The notes: a model not told the origin generated them from the letters alone. Shown: positions 24,525 through 33,948, numbered from the stretch's first letter. The stretch is 64,000 nucleotides of DNA from Acinetobacter colistiniresistens (GCF_024582815.1 NZ_CP102099.1:1984001-2048000), one strand, 5' to 3'. Program-made: numbers and translations.

Positions 24525-24560
24525 CAAGTCCCTCTTTTAAAAGAGGGATTTAGGGAGATT
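24525..24560. repeat. Palindromic intergenic repeat between cysD and cysN
   Basis: The core is a perfect 20-base palindrome, TCCCTCTTTT and complement (24529-24548), flanked by AAG and TTTAGGGAGATT. Text of this kind (AAATCCCTC / GAGGGATTTAGGGAG) recurs between genes in Acinetobacter genomes, so I read it as a REP-like element. It may form a hairpin in the cysDN transcript. It lacks a terminal T run, so it is not a standard terminator. Confidence 0.5.
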
Positions 24561-24597
24561 AAAAGCGATTTCTAAAGAATATGTGGAGTTTTGAGCA

Positions 24598-26211
24598 ATG
24601 TCTCATCAATCAGATCTTATTAGCCAAGACATCTTGGGTTATTTAAAACAACATGAGCAAAAAGACTTATTACGCTTTTTGACTTGCGGTAACGTCGATG
24701 ACGGTAAAAGTACCTTAATTGGTCGTTTACTTTATGATTCAAAATTGATTTATGAAGATCAATTACAAGCGGTAACCCGTGACAGTAAAAAAGTTGGTAC
24801 GACGGGTGATGCACCTGACCTTGCCTTACTGGTCGATGGTTTGCAGGCTGAACGTGAGCAGGGCATTACCATCGATGTGGCTTATCGCTATTTCTCTACG
24901 GAAAAGCGTAAGTTCATCATTGCAGATACGCCTGGACATGAACAATACACGCGTAACATGGCAACAGGTGCATCAACAGCTGATCTTGCGATTATCTTGA
25001 TTGATGCGCGTTATGGTGTGCAAACTCAAACCCGTCGTCATTCATTTATTGCAAGCTTGCTCGGTATTAAAAATATCGTGGTTGCAATTAACAAAATGGA
25101 CTTGGTGGAATTCTCTGAAGCACGTTTCAATGAAATTCAAGTTGAATATGATGCTTTCGTCAGTCAACTTGGTGATCGTCGTCCTGAAAATATTGTGTTC
25201 GTACCGATTTCGGCACTGAATGGCGATAACGTGGTGAATCCATCAGCAAGTACGCCGTGGTACAAGGGTCAAACCTTGATGAGCATTCTTGAATCAGTGG
25301 AAATTAAACGCGAATCAAATAAACATGAATTCCGTTTCCCGGTTCAATATGTGAATCGTCCAAACCTCGATTTTCGCGGTTTCGCGGGGACCATTGCGTT
25401 GGGTGAAATCAAGGTTGGTGATGAAATTGTTGCTTTGCCATCTGGCAAAAAATCAACAGTCAAAGAAATCGTCACCTTTGATGGTAACCTTGAACAAGCT
25501 GTTGCTGGTCAAGCCGTGACGTTAACTTTAAACGATGAAATTGATATTTCTCGTGGTAACGTTTTGGTCCGTGCAGGCGAACAACCTTTGATTTCACGTA
25601 GTGTACGTGCTTCAGTGGTGTGGATGAATGAACATCCGTTGGTGAAAGGTAAGCTCTACAACGTCAAAATTGGCACGCAAACTGTTCCAGCGAAAGTCAC
25701 TGCAATTAATTTCCGTGTTAATGTGAATACGTTGGAACATACGCAAGTTGAAGAGCTTGAGTTGAATGCGATTGCGGATGTTGTGGTTGAGTTTGATGCG
25801 CCAGTGGTCTTCGATCAATATCAGGATAGCCGTTACACTGGCTCATTTATCTTTATTGACCGTCTCAGCAACGTGACTGTTGGTGCGGGCATGGTTGAAG
25901 CTGCAGTTGAATGGACGGCGCATAGCAATCCTGTGACTGCTGAAGATCGTGCGGCACGTTTAGGTCAAAAACCTGCGGTGATTGGTGTGTCTGCATCGTT
26001 GATTGAAAAAGCTCAAGCATTAGAAAGCTTATTGATTCAACAAGGTGTAGTTGCGATTGCAAAAGCCAATTTAACGGTTGAGCAAATTGCCTTGTTACGT
26101 GAAACTGGCGTTGTGGTTATCACAACGACCGTTGAAGGTGCTGATACCGAGATTGCTGCTGAAACACTTGAAGAAGCTGTTGAAAAAGTTGTGGAATTGG
26201 TTCGTCTTTAA
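24598..26211 (+). CDS. cysN: Sulfate adenylyltransferase subunit 1 (GTPase)
   Basis: CysN uses GTP hydrolysis to drive adenosine phosphosulfate synthesis by CysD. The EF-Tu-like GTPase domain shows [17 protein letters not shown] (P-loop), [23 protein letters not shown] and NKMDLV, followed by two beta-barrel domains ([19 protein letters not shown] and [20 protein letters not shown]). The protein is 537 residues, about 60 more than E. coli CysN. The extra C-terminal part (from about [19 protein letters not shown]) aligns by shape with the start of an APS kinase domain, as in CysNC fusions, but lacks the GxxGxGKS loop, so it cannot be an active kinase. It lies downstream of cysD and ends in a strong terminator. 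Confidence 0.96.
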   Translation: MSHQSDLISQDILGYLKQHEQKDLLRFLTCGNVDDGKSTLIGRLLYDSKLIYEDQLQAVTRDSKKVGTTGDAPDLALLVDGLQAEREQGITIDVAYRYFSTEKRKFIIADTPGHEQYTRNMATGASTADLAIILIDARYGVQTQTRRHSFIASLLGIKNIVVAINKMDLVEFSEARFNEIQVEYDAFVSQLGDRRPENIVFVPISALNGDNVVNPSASTPWYKGQTLMSILESVEIKRESNKHEFRFPVQYVNRPNLDFRGFAGTIALGEIKVGDEIVALPSGKKSTVKEIVTFDGNLEQAVAGQAVTLTLNDEIDISRGNVLVRAGEQPLISRSVRASVVWMNEHPLVKGKLYNVKIGTQTVPAKVTAINFRVNVNTLEHTQVEELELNAIADVVVEFDAPVVFDQYQDSRYTGSFIFIDRLSNVTVGAGMVEAAVEWTAHSNPVTAEDRAARLGQKPAVIGVSASLIEKAQALESLLIQQGVVAIAKANLTVEQIALLRETGVVVITTTVEGADTEIAAETLEEAVEKVVELVRL

Positions 26212-26228
26212 TCGACTGAATTGATTTT

Positions 26229-26254
26229 AAAAAACCCGCGTAAGCGGGTTTTTT
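26229..26254 (+). terminator. Terminator of cysDN
   Basis: An 11-bp stem AAAAAACCCGC / GCGGGTTTTTT with loop GTAA. Confidence 0.93.
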
Positions 26255-26302
26255 GTTGTATTGTGTATACTCGATATTTTTATATAATTATATTTCTAAT
26301 AA

Positions 26303-26659
26303 ATGAAACTTGAAACCCTTAATAAAAATGCTGAATTCTATATCGCTTCACTAGCTCTGGGAGTATTAGAGGGAATTCAACAGGGTATTATTTCTCCTGA
26401 AGCTGGAATATGGTCTTTAGCAAGGCCGAGCTTTTCTAATGATGTCTTAAAATCCACCATAATTTCTGACGATCTGAAATACGTAATAGCATGTTTTGAT
26501 GAGATTGATGCTTTATCTAGCTTTGATGGTGGAGAGGTAAGGCAACAGCAAATGATTAATGAGTTGAAAGAGAGGTGTCTAAGTTGTTTGCAGGTCATTG
26601 ATTATAAAAATATTGATATGAAGATGACATCTTCAATAAATGATGAAGATGCTTTATAG
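26303..26659 (+). CDS. Hypothetical protein, 118 aa
   Basis: I do not recognise this protein with confidence. It is acidic, mostly helical in appearance and has no signal peptide or membrane span. Features include LALGVLEGIQQGIISPEAGIW near the N-terminus and several Cys in the second half (ACFDEID, ERCLSCLQV). No good ribosome-binding site precedes the ATG, and the region before it is very AT-rich. It sits between the cysDN terminator and a convergent DUF2239-like gene. It looks like a real but possibly weakly expressed or horizontally acquired gene. Confidence 0.6.
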   Translation: MKLETLNKNAEFYIASLALGVLEGIQQGIISPEAGIWSLARPSFSNDVLKSTIISDDLKYVIACFDEIDALSSFDGGEVRQQQMINELKERCLSCLQVIDYKNIDMKMTSSINDEDAL

Positions 26660-26667
26660 ATTATGTC

Positions 26668-26702
26668 TGATTGTTCCACTTATCAAGGAGGCGGAACAAT
26701 CA
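26668..26702. repeat. Inverted repeat at the end of the DUF2239-like gene
   Basis: TGATTGTTCC and its complement form a 10-bp stem with a 15-base loop between two convergent genes. It has no T run on the minus strand. On the plus strand it is followed by AAAAAATT. Its role as a terminator is doubtful. Confidence 0.35.
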
Positions 26703-27254
26703 AAAAATTAAAAATATTTTGGGTTTTTGAATTAAATATTCTTTTATATCTTTAGGATAATCTTGAATCATCTTTAAAAAGACTTCCTGATCACCTTGAT
26801 ATAAAGCACGGGTTGCTTCTTCATAATTTGGCATATTGCCTAACATCGCAGACATGAAACGATCAGTCGCTTGTTTGGCAAGCAGGATATTACTTTCAGA
26901 ATTAGGATCATTCAGCTCTTTATCAATCAACTTGCGGATCAGTGCTGATGCGCTTGTACTTTGTTGATCTAACCAATCCCAATGTTTTTTCTGTAAAGTG
27001 ATTTCACGAGAGATAACCCCGAGTTTAGGCCGTCCAACTTTTTTAATTTCCTCTGGTTCGGCGTAGCGTTGTTGAAGTTCTTGTTCAGAACCCGAAAGAT
27101 CGAGATCAATTTGTTGCCCTGTTTGATCATTAAAAATCAAAATGCTTTCGGTTGTTTCAGGAATAAGCTTAATCTTCAACACGAGATCAGTCGGCTGGCC
27201 GCTTGCAATCAGTGTACTGCCTGAGAATGCAGTGTAGGTGGTTTGAGTATTCAT
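26700..27254 (-). CDS. DUF2239 family protein
   Basis: The 184-residue protein matches the remembered pattern of DUF2239: TAFSGSTLIASGQPTDLVLKIK, then LIFNDQTGQQIDLDLSG, then GRPKLGVISREITLQKKHWDWLDQQ followed by ASALIRKLIDKEL. The family function is unknown. The GRPKLGV...REITLQKKHWDWL block followed by a predicted amphipathic helix resembles a ribbon-helix-helix or adapter region, but this is only an impression. The start is taken at MNTQTT (ATG); a GTG three codons upstream is also open. No strong Shine-Dalgarno sequence is visible. It is convergent with the preceding hypothetical gene. Confidence 0.8.
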   Translation of the reverse strand: MNTQTTYTAFSGSTLIASGQPTDLVLKIKLIPETTESILIFNDQTGQQIDLDLSGSEQELQQRYAEPEEIKKVGRPKLGVISREITLQKKHWDWLDQQSTSASALIRKLIDKELNDPNSESNILLAKQATDRFMSAMLGNMPNYEEATRALYQGDQEVFLKMIQDYPKDIKEYLIQKPKIFLIF

Positions 27255-27476
27255 TTTAATCACATATTTTTATCTGGGTAAAATAATATTATCAGGGTAA
27301 AATGAATTTGGCAAATAAATAACCAAAAAATCGAAGAAGATCTGATTGTACAAACGGGATCTTTAGAGTACGCATTACAACAATAGCAAAGATGGCTGGC
27401 CATTTTAAATTTTTATTCTGCTTTAATATTGCTTTTATGAGACAATATGTCTTTATTTATGTGTATAAGGACTCCC

Positions 27477-27992
27477 ATGATTGAGCAATCTCCTGAATCT
27501 TTAAGCGATATCGAAATTTTAGACATTTTACAGTCTATGAAAAAAGATAAGCTGGATACGGAAGCAAACGAGATGATCCGTAATGGGGGGAAAGCTGGGC
27601 GTCAAGAAGCACATAAACAGGCTCTGGTTGCACTCAGTACAAGCTTTGAAGAAAAGTTTGTCGAAGCAGTGACACTGGCACTGAGTTTGAATGCAGGTCA
27701 GGCGAAAAAGATCCGTTATAAAAAAGACCGTATTCGTATTTTAAAAGTGCGTGGTATTGACTATCTGGCAATAGACGGTGCAGAAACTGCTCAAGTGTTG
27801 GCACAGGTTGCACAAGCTATTGGCCGTGAAGATGCGACAGTCACACACGATTTGCATAATATTTTTCCATTCTGGAAAGAAGGCTGGCCGATGGTTCAGT
27901 TTGACAATGCTTATAAAATCTTAGCAGAAGATATCAGTATTCATTATCAAGCCGTACTTGATGAGCTCATTTCATTATATGGTGGAAACTAG
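27477..27992 (+). CDS. Hypothetical protein, 171 aa
   Basis: The start is the ATG five bases after AAGGA; the upstream in-frame extension (MSLFMCIRTP) has no ribosome site. The product is soluble-looking and acidic at the N-terminus (SPESLSDIEILDILQSM). A basic segment follows (KKIRYKKDRIRILKVRGIDYLAIDG), then AQVAQAIGREDATVTHDLHNIFPFWKEGWPMVQFDN. No family could be named. It lies 63 bases before a small L7/L12-like gene and may share its transcript; the pair ends in one terminator. Codon use resembles its neighbours. Confidence 0.75.
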   Translation: MIEQSPESLSDIEILDILQSMKKDKLDTEANEMIRNGGKAGRQEAHKQALVALSTSFEEKFVEAVTLALSLNAGQAKKIRYKKDRIRILKVRGIDYLAIDGAETAQVLAQVAQAIGREDATVTHDLHNIFPFWKEGWPMVQFDNAYKILAEDISIHYQAVLDELISLYGGN

Positions 27993-28055
27993 GGGATTCT
28001 AAACATCCTGCTCTAATGCGGTTTCCAATAGAAAATAACAAGGATTGTTAATTTT

Positions 28056-28319
28056 ATGACCTTAGCACCGAAGATTCCGCCAGAAGCGCTTAATGTGCTC
28101 AGGGCAGGGCAATTGATTGATGCCATTAAGATCACACGGGAAAAAACAGGTTTAGGTCTCAAGGAATCTAAAGACTTAATTGATCAGTATCTGCAAGATC
28201 ATCCACAAGAACAGGCACAGATCCAAGAGCAATTGGTACAGCGTAGTCGTGGTGGAATGAAAGTCTTGATTTTGATCTTCTTGATTTTGGCTGCCGTAGT
28301 CTGGTTTGTCCTGAAATAA
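28056..28319 (+). CDS. Small membrane-anchored protein with an L7/L12 C-terminal-like domain
   Basis: The 87-residue protein has an N-terminal segment resembling the C-terminal domain of ribosomal protein L7/L12: DAIKITREKTGLGLKESKDLIDQYLQ, close to the ribosomal KVIREVTGLGLKEAKDLV pattern. A single C-terminal membrane helix follows (MKVLILIFLILAAVVWFVLK). It would be tail-anchored in the inner membrane with the domain in the cytoplasm. Such L7/L12-CTD-plus-membrane proteins occur in several bacteria, with no established function known to me. AAGGA lies about 12 bases before the ATG. It ends at a terminator shared with the convergent corC-like gene. Confidence 0.8.
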   Translation: MTLAPKIPPEALNVLRAGQLIDAIKITREKTGLGLKESKDLIDQYLQDHPQEQAQIQEQLVQRSRGGMKVLILIFLILAAVVWFVLK

Positions 28320-28346
28320 AAAAAGCCCTGTATAGGGGCTTTTTTT
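28318..28346. terminator. Bidirectional terminator, L7/L12-like gene and corC-like gene
   Basis: AAAAGCCC and GGGCTTTT pair around loop TGTATAG, with A and T runs on the two sides. Confidence 0.88.
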
Positions 28347-28360
28347 ATGGATGGCTCGGC

Positions 28361-29689
28361 TTAATCATCTTGGGTGATAGGGGAATCATTTTCTAGGTTT
28401 GGTGTAATTTGAGTCACCAGCAATTGGTCAATTTTATAGTGGTCGATATCGACTACTTCAAATTTAAAACCGGCATATTCGACCGCATCCGCAGGACGTG
28501 GAATTTTGCGTAGACGATACATGATAAAGCCAGCGATTGTTTCGTAGTTTTCATTTTCTGGGAATTCTTCAATTGCTAAGGCATGTTTTACATCTTCAAT
28601 TGGAGTGCTGCCATCAATCAACCAAGAATGATTATCTCGTTTGATAATCTGCTGCTCTTCATCCATCGGGGTCACCCAGTCACCCATAACGGTGATCATG
28701 ATATCGCTCAAAGTAATGACACCGACCACTAAAGCATACTCATTGATCACAACCGCAAACTTTTCTTTGGTTGAGCGAAAACGGTCAAGAAGTTCTGATA
28801 GCGTGAGGCTGTCTGGGATAATCAGCACATTGCGGATAATCGATTCATTCAGTTGAGTGAAAGATTGATTATTTAAAATACGAACCAGAATATCTTTGGC
28901 ATCTACATAACCAATCACTTGATCGATATGTTCATTACAGACTAAAAATTTTGAATAAGGATGGTCAGCCAGTTTTTGACGAATGCTGTGTTCAGCTTCA
29001 TTCAAGGTGAAATAAACGATGTTTTCTCGTGCAGTCATGCTTGATGGAACAGTACGCTCTTCAAGTTCAAATACATTTTCAATGAAATGATGTTCTTGTT
29101 TTTGTAAGACACCGGCTTGCGCACCTGCATTCATGATGGCAGAAATATCATCAAAGGTCATGCTGTCATCACGCTTGGTATCAATTTTAAAGACTCTGAA
29201 AATTGAATTAGCAATGATGTTAATTGCCCAAGCTAAAGGCCTGCAAATTTTGATAAAGATGGTAATGGGATTGATGACTTTGATGGCTAGTTTTTCAGGA
29301 AAAATCATCGCCAAACGTTTTGGCATCAAGTCGGCAAATAAGATAAAAAGAGATGTGACGGTTAAAAAGGATAAACTAAAACCAATTGTTTCTGCCCATG
29401 GGCCTGGGTAAAGCTCGGTTGCTAAATTGTAGAAATAGGGGCGTAATGATGATTCACCAACAATACCGCCTAAGATCGCGACGGCATTGACACCGACTTG
29501 AGTTGATGCAAAAAAGTCTGCTGAGTTTTCTTGCAACTCAATCACTTTATTTGCGCGTTCGTCACCACTTTCAGCAAGGAGTTTCAGTTTAATTTTTCGT
29601 GATCCAGCAATCGCGATTTCAGATAAGGATAAAAAGAATGAACATGCGACTAGAATAACTAGAATCATCATGCTTTGAAAAATATCCAT
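28361..29689 (-). CDS. CorC/HlyC family protein (CNNM domain, CBS pair, CorC_HlyC domain)
   Basis: The 442-residue protein begins with a DUF21/CNNM transmembrane domain of three to four helices (MMILVILVACSFFLSLSEIAIAGSRKIKLK, FLTVTSLFILFADLMPKRLAMIFPEK). A CBS pair follows (VPSSMTARENIVYF through KFAVVINEYALVVGVITLSDIM), then a C-terminal CorC_HlyC domain (SWLIDGSTPIEDVKHAL, ETIAGFIMYRLRKIPRPADAV). Family members are linked to magnesium and cobalt efflux or resistance; some were named after hemolysin without being toxins. The ion carried here is not known. It is transcribed alone, convergent with the preceding pair and downstream of a LysR regulator on the same strand. Confidence 0.9.
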   Translation of the reverse strand: MDIFQSMMILVILVACSFFLSLSEIAIAGSRKIKLKLLAESGDERANKVIELQENSADFFASTQVGVNAVAILGGIVGESSLRPYFYNLATELYPGPWAETIGFSLSFLTVTSLFILFADLMPKRLAMIFPEKLAIKVINPITIFIKICRPLAWAINIIANSIFRVFKIDTKRDDSMTFDDISAIMNAGAQAGVLQKQEHHFIENVFELEERTVPSSMTARENIVYFTLNEAEHSIRQKLADHPYSKFLVCNEHIDQVIGYVDAKDILVRILNNQSFTQLNESIIRNVLIIPDSLTLSELLDRFRSTKEKFAVVINEYALVVGVITLSDIMITVMGDWVTPMDEEQQIIKRDNHSWLIDGSTPIEDVKHALAIEEFPENENYETIAGFIMYRLRKIPRPADAVEYAGFKFEVVDIDHYKIDQLLVTQITPNLENDSPITQDD

Positions 29690-29889
29690 ACATCACCTAT
29701 GTTGGTAGGCCGCAGCCTATAGTTCGCTTATGTAAATAATGCTTGCTTTGGCATTATTTCACTCGCTTATTCTTTAATAGAATATAATGTATCAATAAGT
29801 AAAAGAAATAAGTTTTTATTGATATTGTTATTAAAACAGTCAGCCATACTTAAGATATGGCTGAAATTTCATCTAGTTAATTTGGCCAA

Positions 29890-30891
29890 TTAAAAAAAGC
29901 TATGTGGTAATTGTGAGTTGCCATTATTTAATAAATACTCACGATTTTCTTCCTCAATCATTTGGCGTGCAACAAACAAAATCAGTTGTCTGAGCCAGCG
30001 ATGAGCAGGATGATGATGCAATAACGGACACCAAGCCATTTTTAATTCAAACTCTGGAATATAAAATGGAGGATCCTTTATAACCAGTCTAGGATTCTGA
30101 GTTTGCAAACGTGCCATACGGGTGGGTAAGGTTGCGATCAAATCTACATTTTGAGCAAGCAGAGCGGGCATTTGATAGTGACGGGTAAAGACAGAAATCT
30201 TGCGACGTTGCCCGATACGTTCCAAAGCTTGATCAATCCAGCCTAAACCTGCCTGTTTTTCCGGATTTACGCCGAAACCAACGCCCATGCCAGTTTTAGA
30301 TACCCAAATATGTTGAGCATCTAGATAACTTTTTAGATTGAGGTGGGTTACTGCGGGATGTTTGTCGTTCAGAATACAGCTAAAGCTATCGCGCCAAACC
30401 AAGACTTGATGGAAACTTTGCGGGATTTCATTGAAGCGATTAATCGCCAAATCAACTTTACCCTGCTCCATATCACGATAAGACACATCACTCGGAGTTA
30501 AGAAATCCAAAACCACATTAGGTGCTTCTGAGCGTAATGCTTTCACTAAGCGTGGAACAAGTGTGGCTTCAGCATAATCGGATGTCATAATCCGGAACAC
30601 ACGATTACTGGTATAAGGACGGAATTCGGTACGTGGTTCAAGAATCATTGAAAGATCTGACAATGCATCTCGAATACGAGGTTGTAATTCTAGTGCACGT
30701 TCAGTAGGGGTCATGCCTTCAGAAGAGCGAATGAGTAGGGGATCATTAAACAGATTGCGTAATCGACGTAAAATATTACTCATTGCAGGTTGGGTAACAC
30801 CCAATTGCTCCGCTGCACGGGTGACATTTTTTTCACGAAGAAGTACATCAAGATAAATTAATAAATTGAGATCGACCCGCTCCAGATTCAT
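29890..30891 (-). CDS. LysR-type transcriptional regulator divergent from aceA
   Basis: This 333-residue regulator has an N-terminal helix-turn-helix (about residues 5-64, VTRAAEQLGVTQPAMSNILRRLRNLFNDPLLIRSSEGMTPT) of the NodD/LeuO/PA2206-like branch (VDLNLLIYLDVLLREKNVT). A LysR substrate-binding domain follows. It is divergent from isocitrate lyase across a 528-base intergenic region. LysR regulators often control the divergent gene, so a role at aceA is a fair inference but is not shown by the sequence. The C-terminal tail (NGNSQLPHSFF) runs past the usual domain end. No ligand can be deduced. Confidence 0.9.
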   Translation of the reverse strand: MNLERVDLNLLIYLDVLLREKNVTRAAEQLGVTQPAMSNILRRLRNLFNDPLLIRSSEGMTPTERALELQPRIRDALSDLSMILEPRTEFRPYTSNRVFRIMTSDYAEATLVPRLVKALRSEAPNVVLDFLTPSDVSYRDMEQGKVDLAINRFNEIPQSFHQVLVWRDSFSCILNDKHPAVTHLNLKSYLDAQHIWVSKTGMGVGFGVNPEKQAGLGWIDQALERIGQRRKISVFTRHYQMPALLAQNVDLIATLPTRMARLQTQNPRLVIKDPPFYIPEFELKMAWCPLLHHHPAHRWLRQLILFVARQMIEEENREYLLNNGNSQLPHSFF

Positions 30892-31419
30892 AAAAAAAAT
30901 ACCGAAAATAAAATCCTTGAATTGCCTTGAATTATGACATATCCAAAGCTATTTGTGTAACTTAATCCTACATAAAAGCGACAGTAGCGAGATGTGTACT
31001 GCAACTTGGCACATTCTGTTGGTTTATTTAATTTGAGAGGTATTTAGGTGATTATTTCTTCGATATCATTTGTGGAAAAACACGGCTAAAAATTGTCATT
31101 TTGAGTGTTTTTAAGAATCAAATTTTGGCTTTTTCTGAACTGATGAGTCTAATAAATGACTCGAAAATCGAATAATTATACTTGATAGCGTATTTTAAAA
31201 ATTAAATAAAAACATGTGTTTGTGTTGCATTTTTCGCATTTTTGAAAAATGTTTATACATATATTTTTTAGAAAATACTGAAGATTAAGCCAGAATATTG
31301 GATAAATCGCTTGCCAAAGACTAAGCTTTGAGACATGTTGATGAGGCGCTTGAAATCTAGACTAAATAAAATCAGGATTTTTAGCCCACATTCGATGCCA
31401 ATCCTCAAAGGAATAGATC
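30892..31419. promoter_or_regulatory. Long AT-rich divergent control region, LysR gene / aceA
   Basis: The 528 bases hold no convincing ORF, RNA gene or terminator. They are strongly AT-rich with several T-N11-A-like arrangements expected for LysR binding, but none stands out. AAGGA precedes the aceA ATG. The length suggests a substantial 5' leader or multiple regulatory sites for aceA. Confidence 0.45.
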
Positions 31420-33024
31420 ATGACTACATATCAAACAGCGATTGATGCAATCCGCGAATTAAAAGCAAAATTTGGCAACACTTGGGCAGATATTAGTCCT
31501 GAAGATGCTGCTCGTATGCAATTGCAAAACCGTTTCAAAACTGGTTTAGACATCGCAAAATATACAGCTGCGATTATGCGTCGTGATATGGCTGCTTATG
31601 ATGCTGATTCTAGCAAATATACTCAATCATTAGGTTGCTGGCACGGTTTTATCGCGCAACAAAAAATGATCGCGAATAAAAAATACTTTGGTACAACTGA
31701 ACGTCGTTATATCTACCTTTCTGGTTGGATGGTTGCTGCACTTCGTTCAGAATTTGGTCCACTTCCTGACCAATCTATGCACGAAAAAACATCTGTTCCA
31801 GCATTGATCGAAGAAATCTACACATTCTTACGTCAAGCTGATGCGAAAGAATTAAACGATTTATTCCGCGCACTTAAAAAAGCAAACGAAGCGGGTGATA
31901 CAGCTAAAGCAGCTGAAATCACTGCTCAAATCGACAACTTTGAAACTCACGTTGTGCCAATTATTGCTGACATCGACGCTGGTTTCGGTAACGAAGAAGC
32001 GACTTACTTACTTGCTAAGAAAATGATCGAAGCGGGTGCATGTGCACTTCAAATCGAAAACCAAGTATCTGACGCAAAACAATGTGGTCACCAAGCTGGT
32101 AAAGTAACTGTTCCACACGAAGACTTCATCGCTAAAATCCATGCATTACGTTATGCATTCTTAGAAATGGGTCTTGATGATGGTATCATCGTTGCGCGTA
32201 CTGACTCTGAAGGCGCTGACTTGACTCAAAAAATCCCAGTGGTTAAAGAGCCAGGCGACATCGCTTCTCAATACATCAGCTACTTAGACACAACTGAAAT
32301 TGACATCGCTGATGCTCAAGAAGATGAAATCCTGATCAAGCGTGATGGTAAATTACACCGTCCTAAGCGTTTAGCTTCTGGGTTGTATCAGTTCCGTGCT
32401 GACACTCAAATTGACCGTGTTGTACTTGACTGTGTATCTAGCCTTCAAAATGGTGCTGACCTTCTTTGGATCGAAACTGCGACTCCAAACGTAGAAGAAA
32501 TTGCTCACATGGTTAACCGTGTACGCGAAACAGTTCCAAATGCGAAGCTTGTTTATAACAACAGCCCATCATTCAACTGGACGTTAAACTTCCGTCAACA
32601 AGCTTACGACCGTTGGGTTGCTGAAGGTAAAGACGTTTCTGCTTACGACCGTGCTAAATTAATGAGCGCTGAGTACGACGCAACTGAATTAGCTGCTGAT
32701 GCTGATGCTAAGATCCGTACTTTCCAAGCTGATGCTGCTCGTGAAGCGGGTGTGTTCCATCACTTGATCACACTTCCGACTTACCACACTGCTGCGCTTT
32801 CTACTCATGAGCTTGCACAAGGTTACTTCGGTACTGAAGGTATGTTGGCTTATGTTGCTGGCGTACAACGTAAAGAAATCCGTGGTGGTATCGCTTGTGT
32901 TAAACACCAAGCAATGGCGGGTTCTGACATCGGTGATGATCACAAAGAAATCTTCTCTGGTGACAACGCACTTAAAGCACACGATGATGCTAAAAACACA
33001 ATGAACCAATTCGCTGCTCACTAA
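31420..33024 (+). CDS. aceA: Isocitrate lyase
   Basis: The enzyme cleaves isocitrate to succinate and glyoxylate in the glyoxylate shunt, which Acinetobacter needs for growth on acetate, fatty acids and alkanes. The active-site loop with C222 is visible (AKQCGHQAGKVTVPHEDFIAKI), along with PIIADIDAGFGNEEATYLLAKKMIEAGA and LVYNNSPSFNWTLNFRQQAYDRW. At 534 residues it is of the longer isocitrate lyase type found in Pseudomonas and Acinetobacter, compared with 434 in E. coli. Codon use is strongly biased (many GCT, GGT and CGT), pointing to high expression. It ends in a strong terminator; malate synthase is not in the window. Confidence 0.97.
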   Translation: MTTYQTAIDAIRELKAKFGNTWADISPEDAARMQLQNRFKTGLDIAKYTAAIMRRDMAAYDADSSKYTQSLGCWHGFIAQQKMIANKKYFGTTERRYIYLSGWMVAALRSEFGPLPDQSMHEKTSVPALIEEIYTFLRQADAKELNDLFRALKKANEAGDTAKAAEITAQIDNFETHVVPIIADIDAGFGNEEATYLLAKKMIEAGACALQIENQVSDAKQCGHQAGKVTVPHEDFIAKIHALRYAFLEMGLDDGIIVARTDSEGADLTQKIPVVKEPGDIASQYISYLDTTEIDIADAQEDEILIKRDGKLHRPKRLASGLYQFRADTQIDRVVLDCVSSLQNGADLLWIETATPNVEEIAHMVNRVRETVPNAKLVYNNSPSFNWTLNFRQQAYDRWVAEGKDVSAYDRAKLMSAEYDATELAADADAKIRTFQADAAREAGVFHHLITLPTYHTAALSTHELAQGYFGTEGMLAYVAGVQRKEIRGGIACVKHQAMAGSDIGDDHKEIFSGDNALKAHDDAKNTMNQFAAH

Positions 33025-33042
33025 GCACTGAACTGATTCAAG

Positions 33043-33066
33043 AAAACCCTGCGAAAGCAGGGTTTT
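33043..33066 (+). terminator. Terminator of aceA
   Basis: A 10-bp stem AAAACCCTGC / GCAGGGTTTT with a GAAA tetraloop and a T run. Confidence 0.93.
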
Positions 33067-33275
33067 TTCATTGCTTAAAAATTGGATGTGCTGTGGTGGT
33101 TTGAATGTGATTCTTTTCAGAAGGGAAGCTAAGTTTATTGTTTGAGTCTCTGCTGTCAGGCCAGACAAGAGGCTACATTTAAAAGATTTGCCAAAGAATA
33201 ATTAATATTAAGCCTCATTCTTATTGTCGTAAAAGCTGTTGTCCTGATGCGCGATATGAGAAATATCGTGGCAAT

Positions 33276-33304
33276 AAAAAACTGCTCATCAAGAGCAGTT
33301 TTTT
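33276..33304 (-). terminator. Terminator of sodB
   Basis: A 12-bp stem AAAAAACTGCTC / GAGCAGTTTTTT with loop ATCAA, just downstream of the minus-strand sodB stop. The 200 bases between it and the aceA terminator hold nothing I can identify. Confidence 0.9.
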
Positions 33305-33321
33305 ATTCAAGAAATAATCAA

Positions 33322-33948
33322 TTATTTCTCAACGCCTGCTGGTTGACCTGCAAGTTTTGCATTTGCATAGTCCCAGTTTACTAGGCTTTCTAAGAAAGTC
33401 GCGATGTATTTTGGGCGTAAGTTACGGAAGTCGATGTAGTAAGCATGCTCCCAAACGTCGATTGTTAATACTGCAACTTGACCATGAGCAAGTGGTGTAT
33501 CTGCATTGGCAGTTTTAGTAATCGATAATTTACCGTTTACTTCATCAGCCACTAACCAAGCCCAACCTGAACCGAATTGAGTTGTTGCAGCGGCAGTGAA
33601 TTCTTCAGCAAATTTTTCGTAGCTACCAAAAGCTTCATCAATTTTAGCTGCAATCGCGCCAGTCGGTTTACCACCACCATTTGGCTTCATGCTGTTCCAG
33701 TAGAATGTGTGGTTCCATACTTGAGCAGCATTGTTAAAGATACCTGCTTTAGATGCATCACCAGCAGATGCTTTGATGATTTCTTCTAAAGTTTTACCTT
33801 CAAGGTCAGTACCTTTGATTAAGTTGTTTAAGTTAACAACATAAGTATTGTGGTGTTTGTCGTGATGGTATTCTAAAGTTTCGCGAGTGATGTGTGGCGC
33901 TAAATCATCATAGCCATATGGCAGTGCAGGTAAAGTAATGGTTGTCAT
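33322..33948 (-). CDS. sodB: Superoxide dismutase [Fe]
   Basis: The enzyme converts superoxide to oxygen and hydrogen peroxide. The metal ligands lie in EYHHDKHH (H28), VWNHTFYW, and DVWEHAYY (Asp and His). The stretch NNAAQVWNHTFYW, with AAQ rather than AGGH, is the usual sign of the iron form. The length of 208 residues is normal. No signal peptide is present, so the protein is cytoplasmic. Codon use is biased as in other highly expressed genes. It lies downstream of and in the same orientation as a manganese-type paralogue, separated by 225 bases and a terminator, so the two are independent transcription units. Confidence 0.95.
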   Translation of the reverse strand: MTTITLPALPYGYDDLAPHITRETLEYHHDKHHNTYVVNLNNLIKGTDLEGKTLEEIIKASAGDASKAGIFNNAAQVWNHTFYWNSMKPNGGGKPTGAIAAKIDEAFGSYEKFAEEFTAAATTQFGSGWAWLVADEVNGKLSITKTANADTPLAHGQVAVLTIDVWEHAYYIDFRNLRPKYIATFLESLVNWDYANAKLAGQPAGVEK

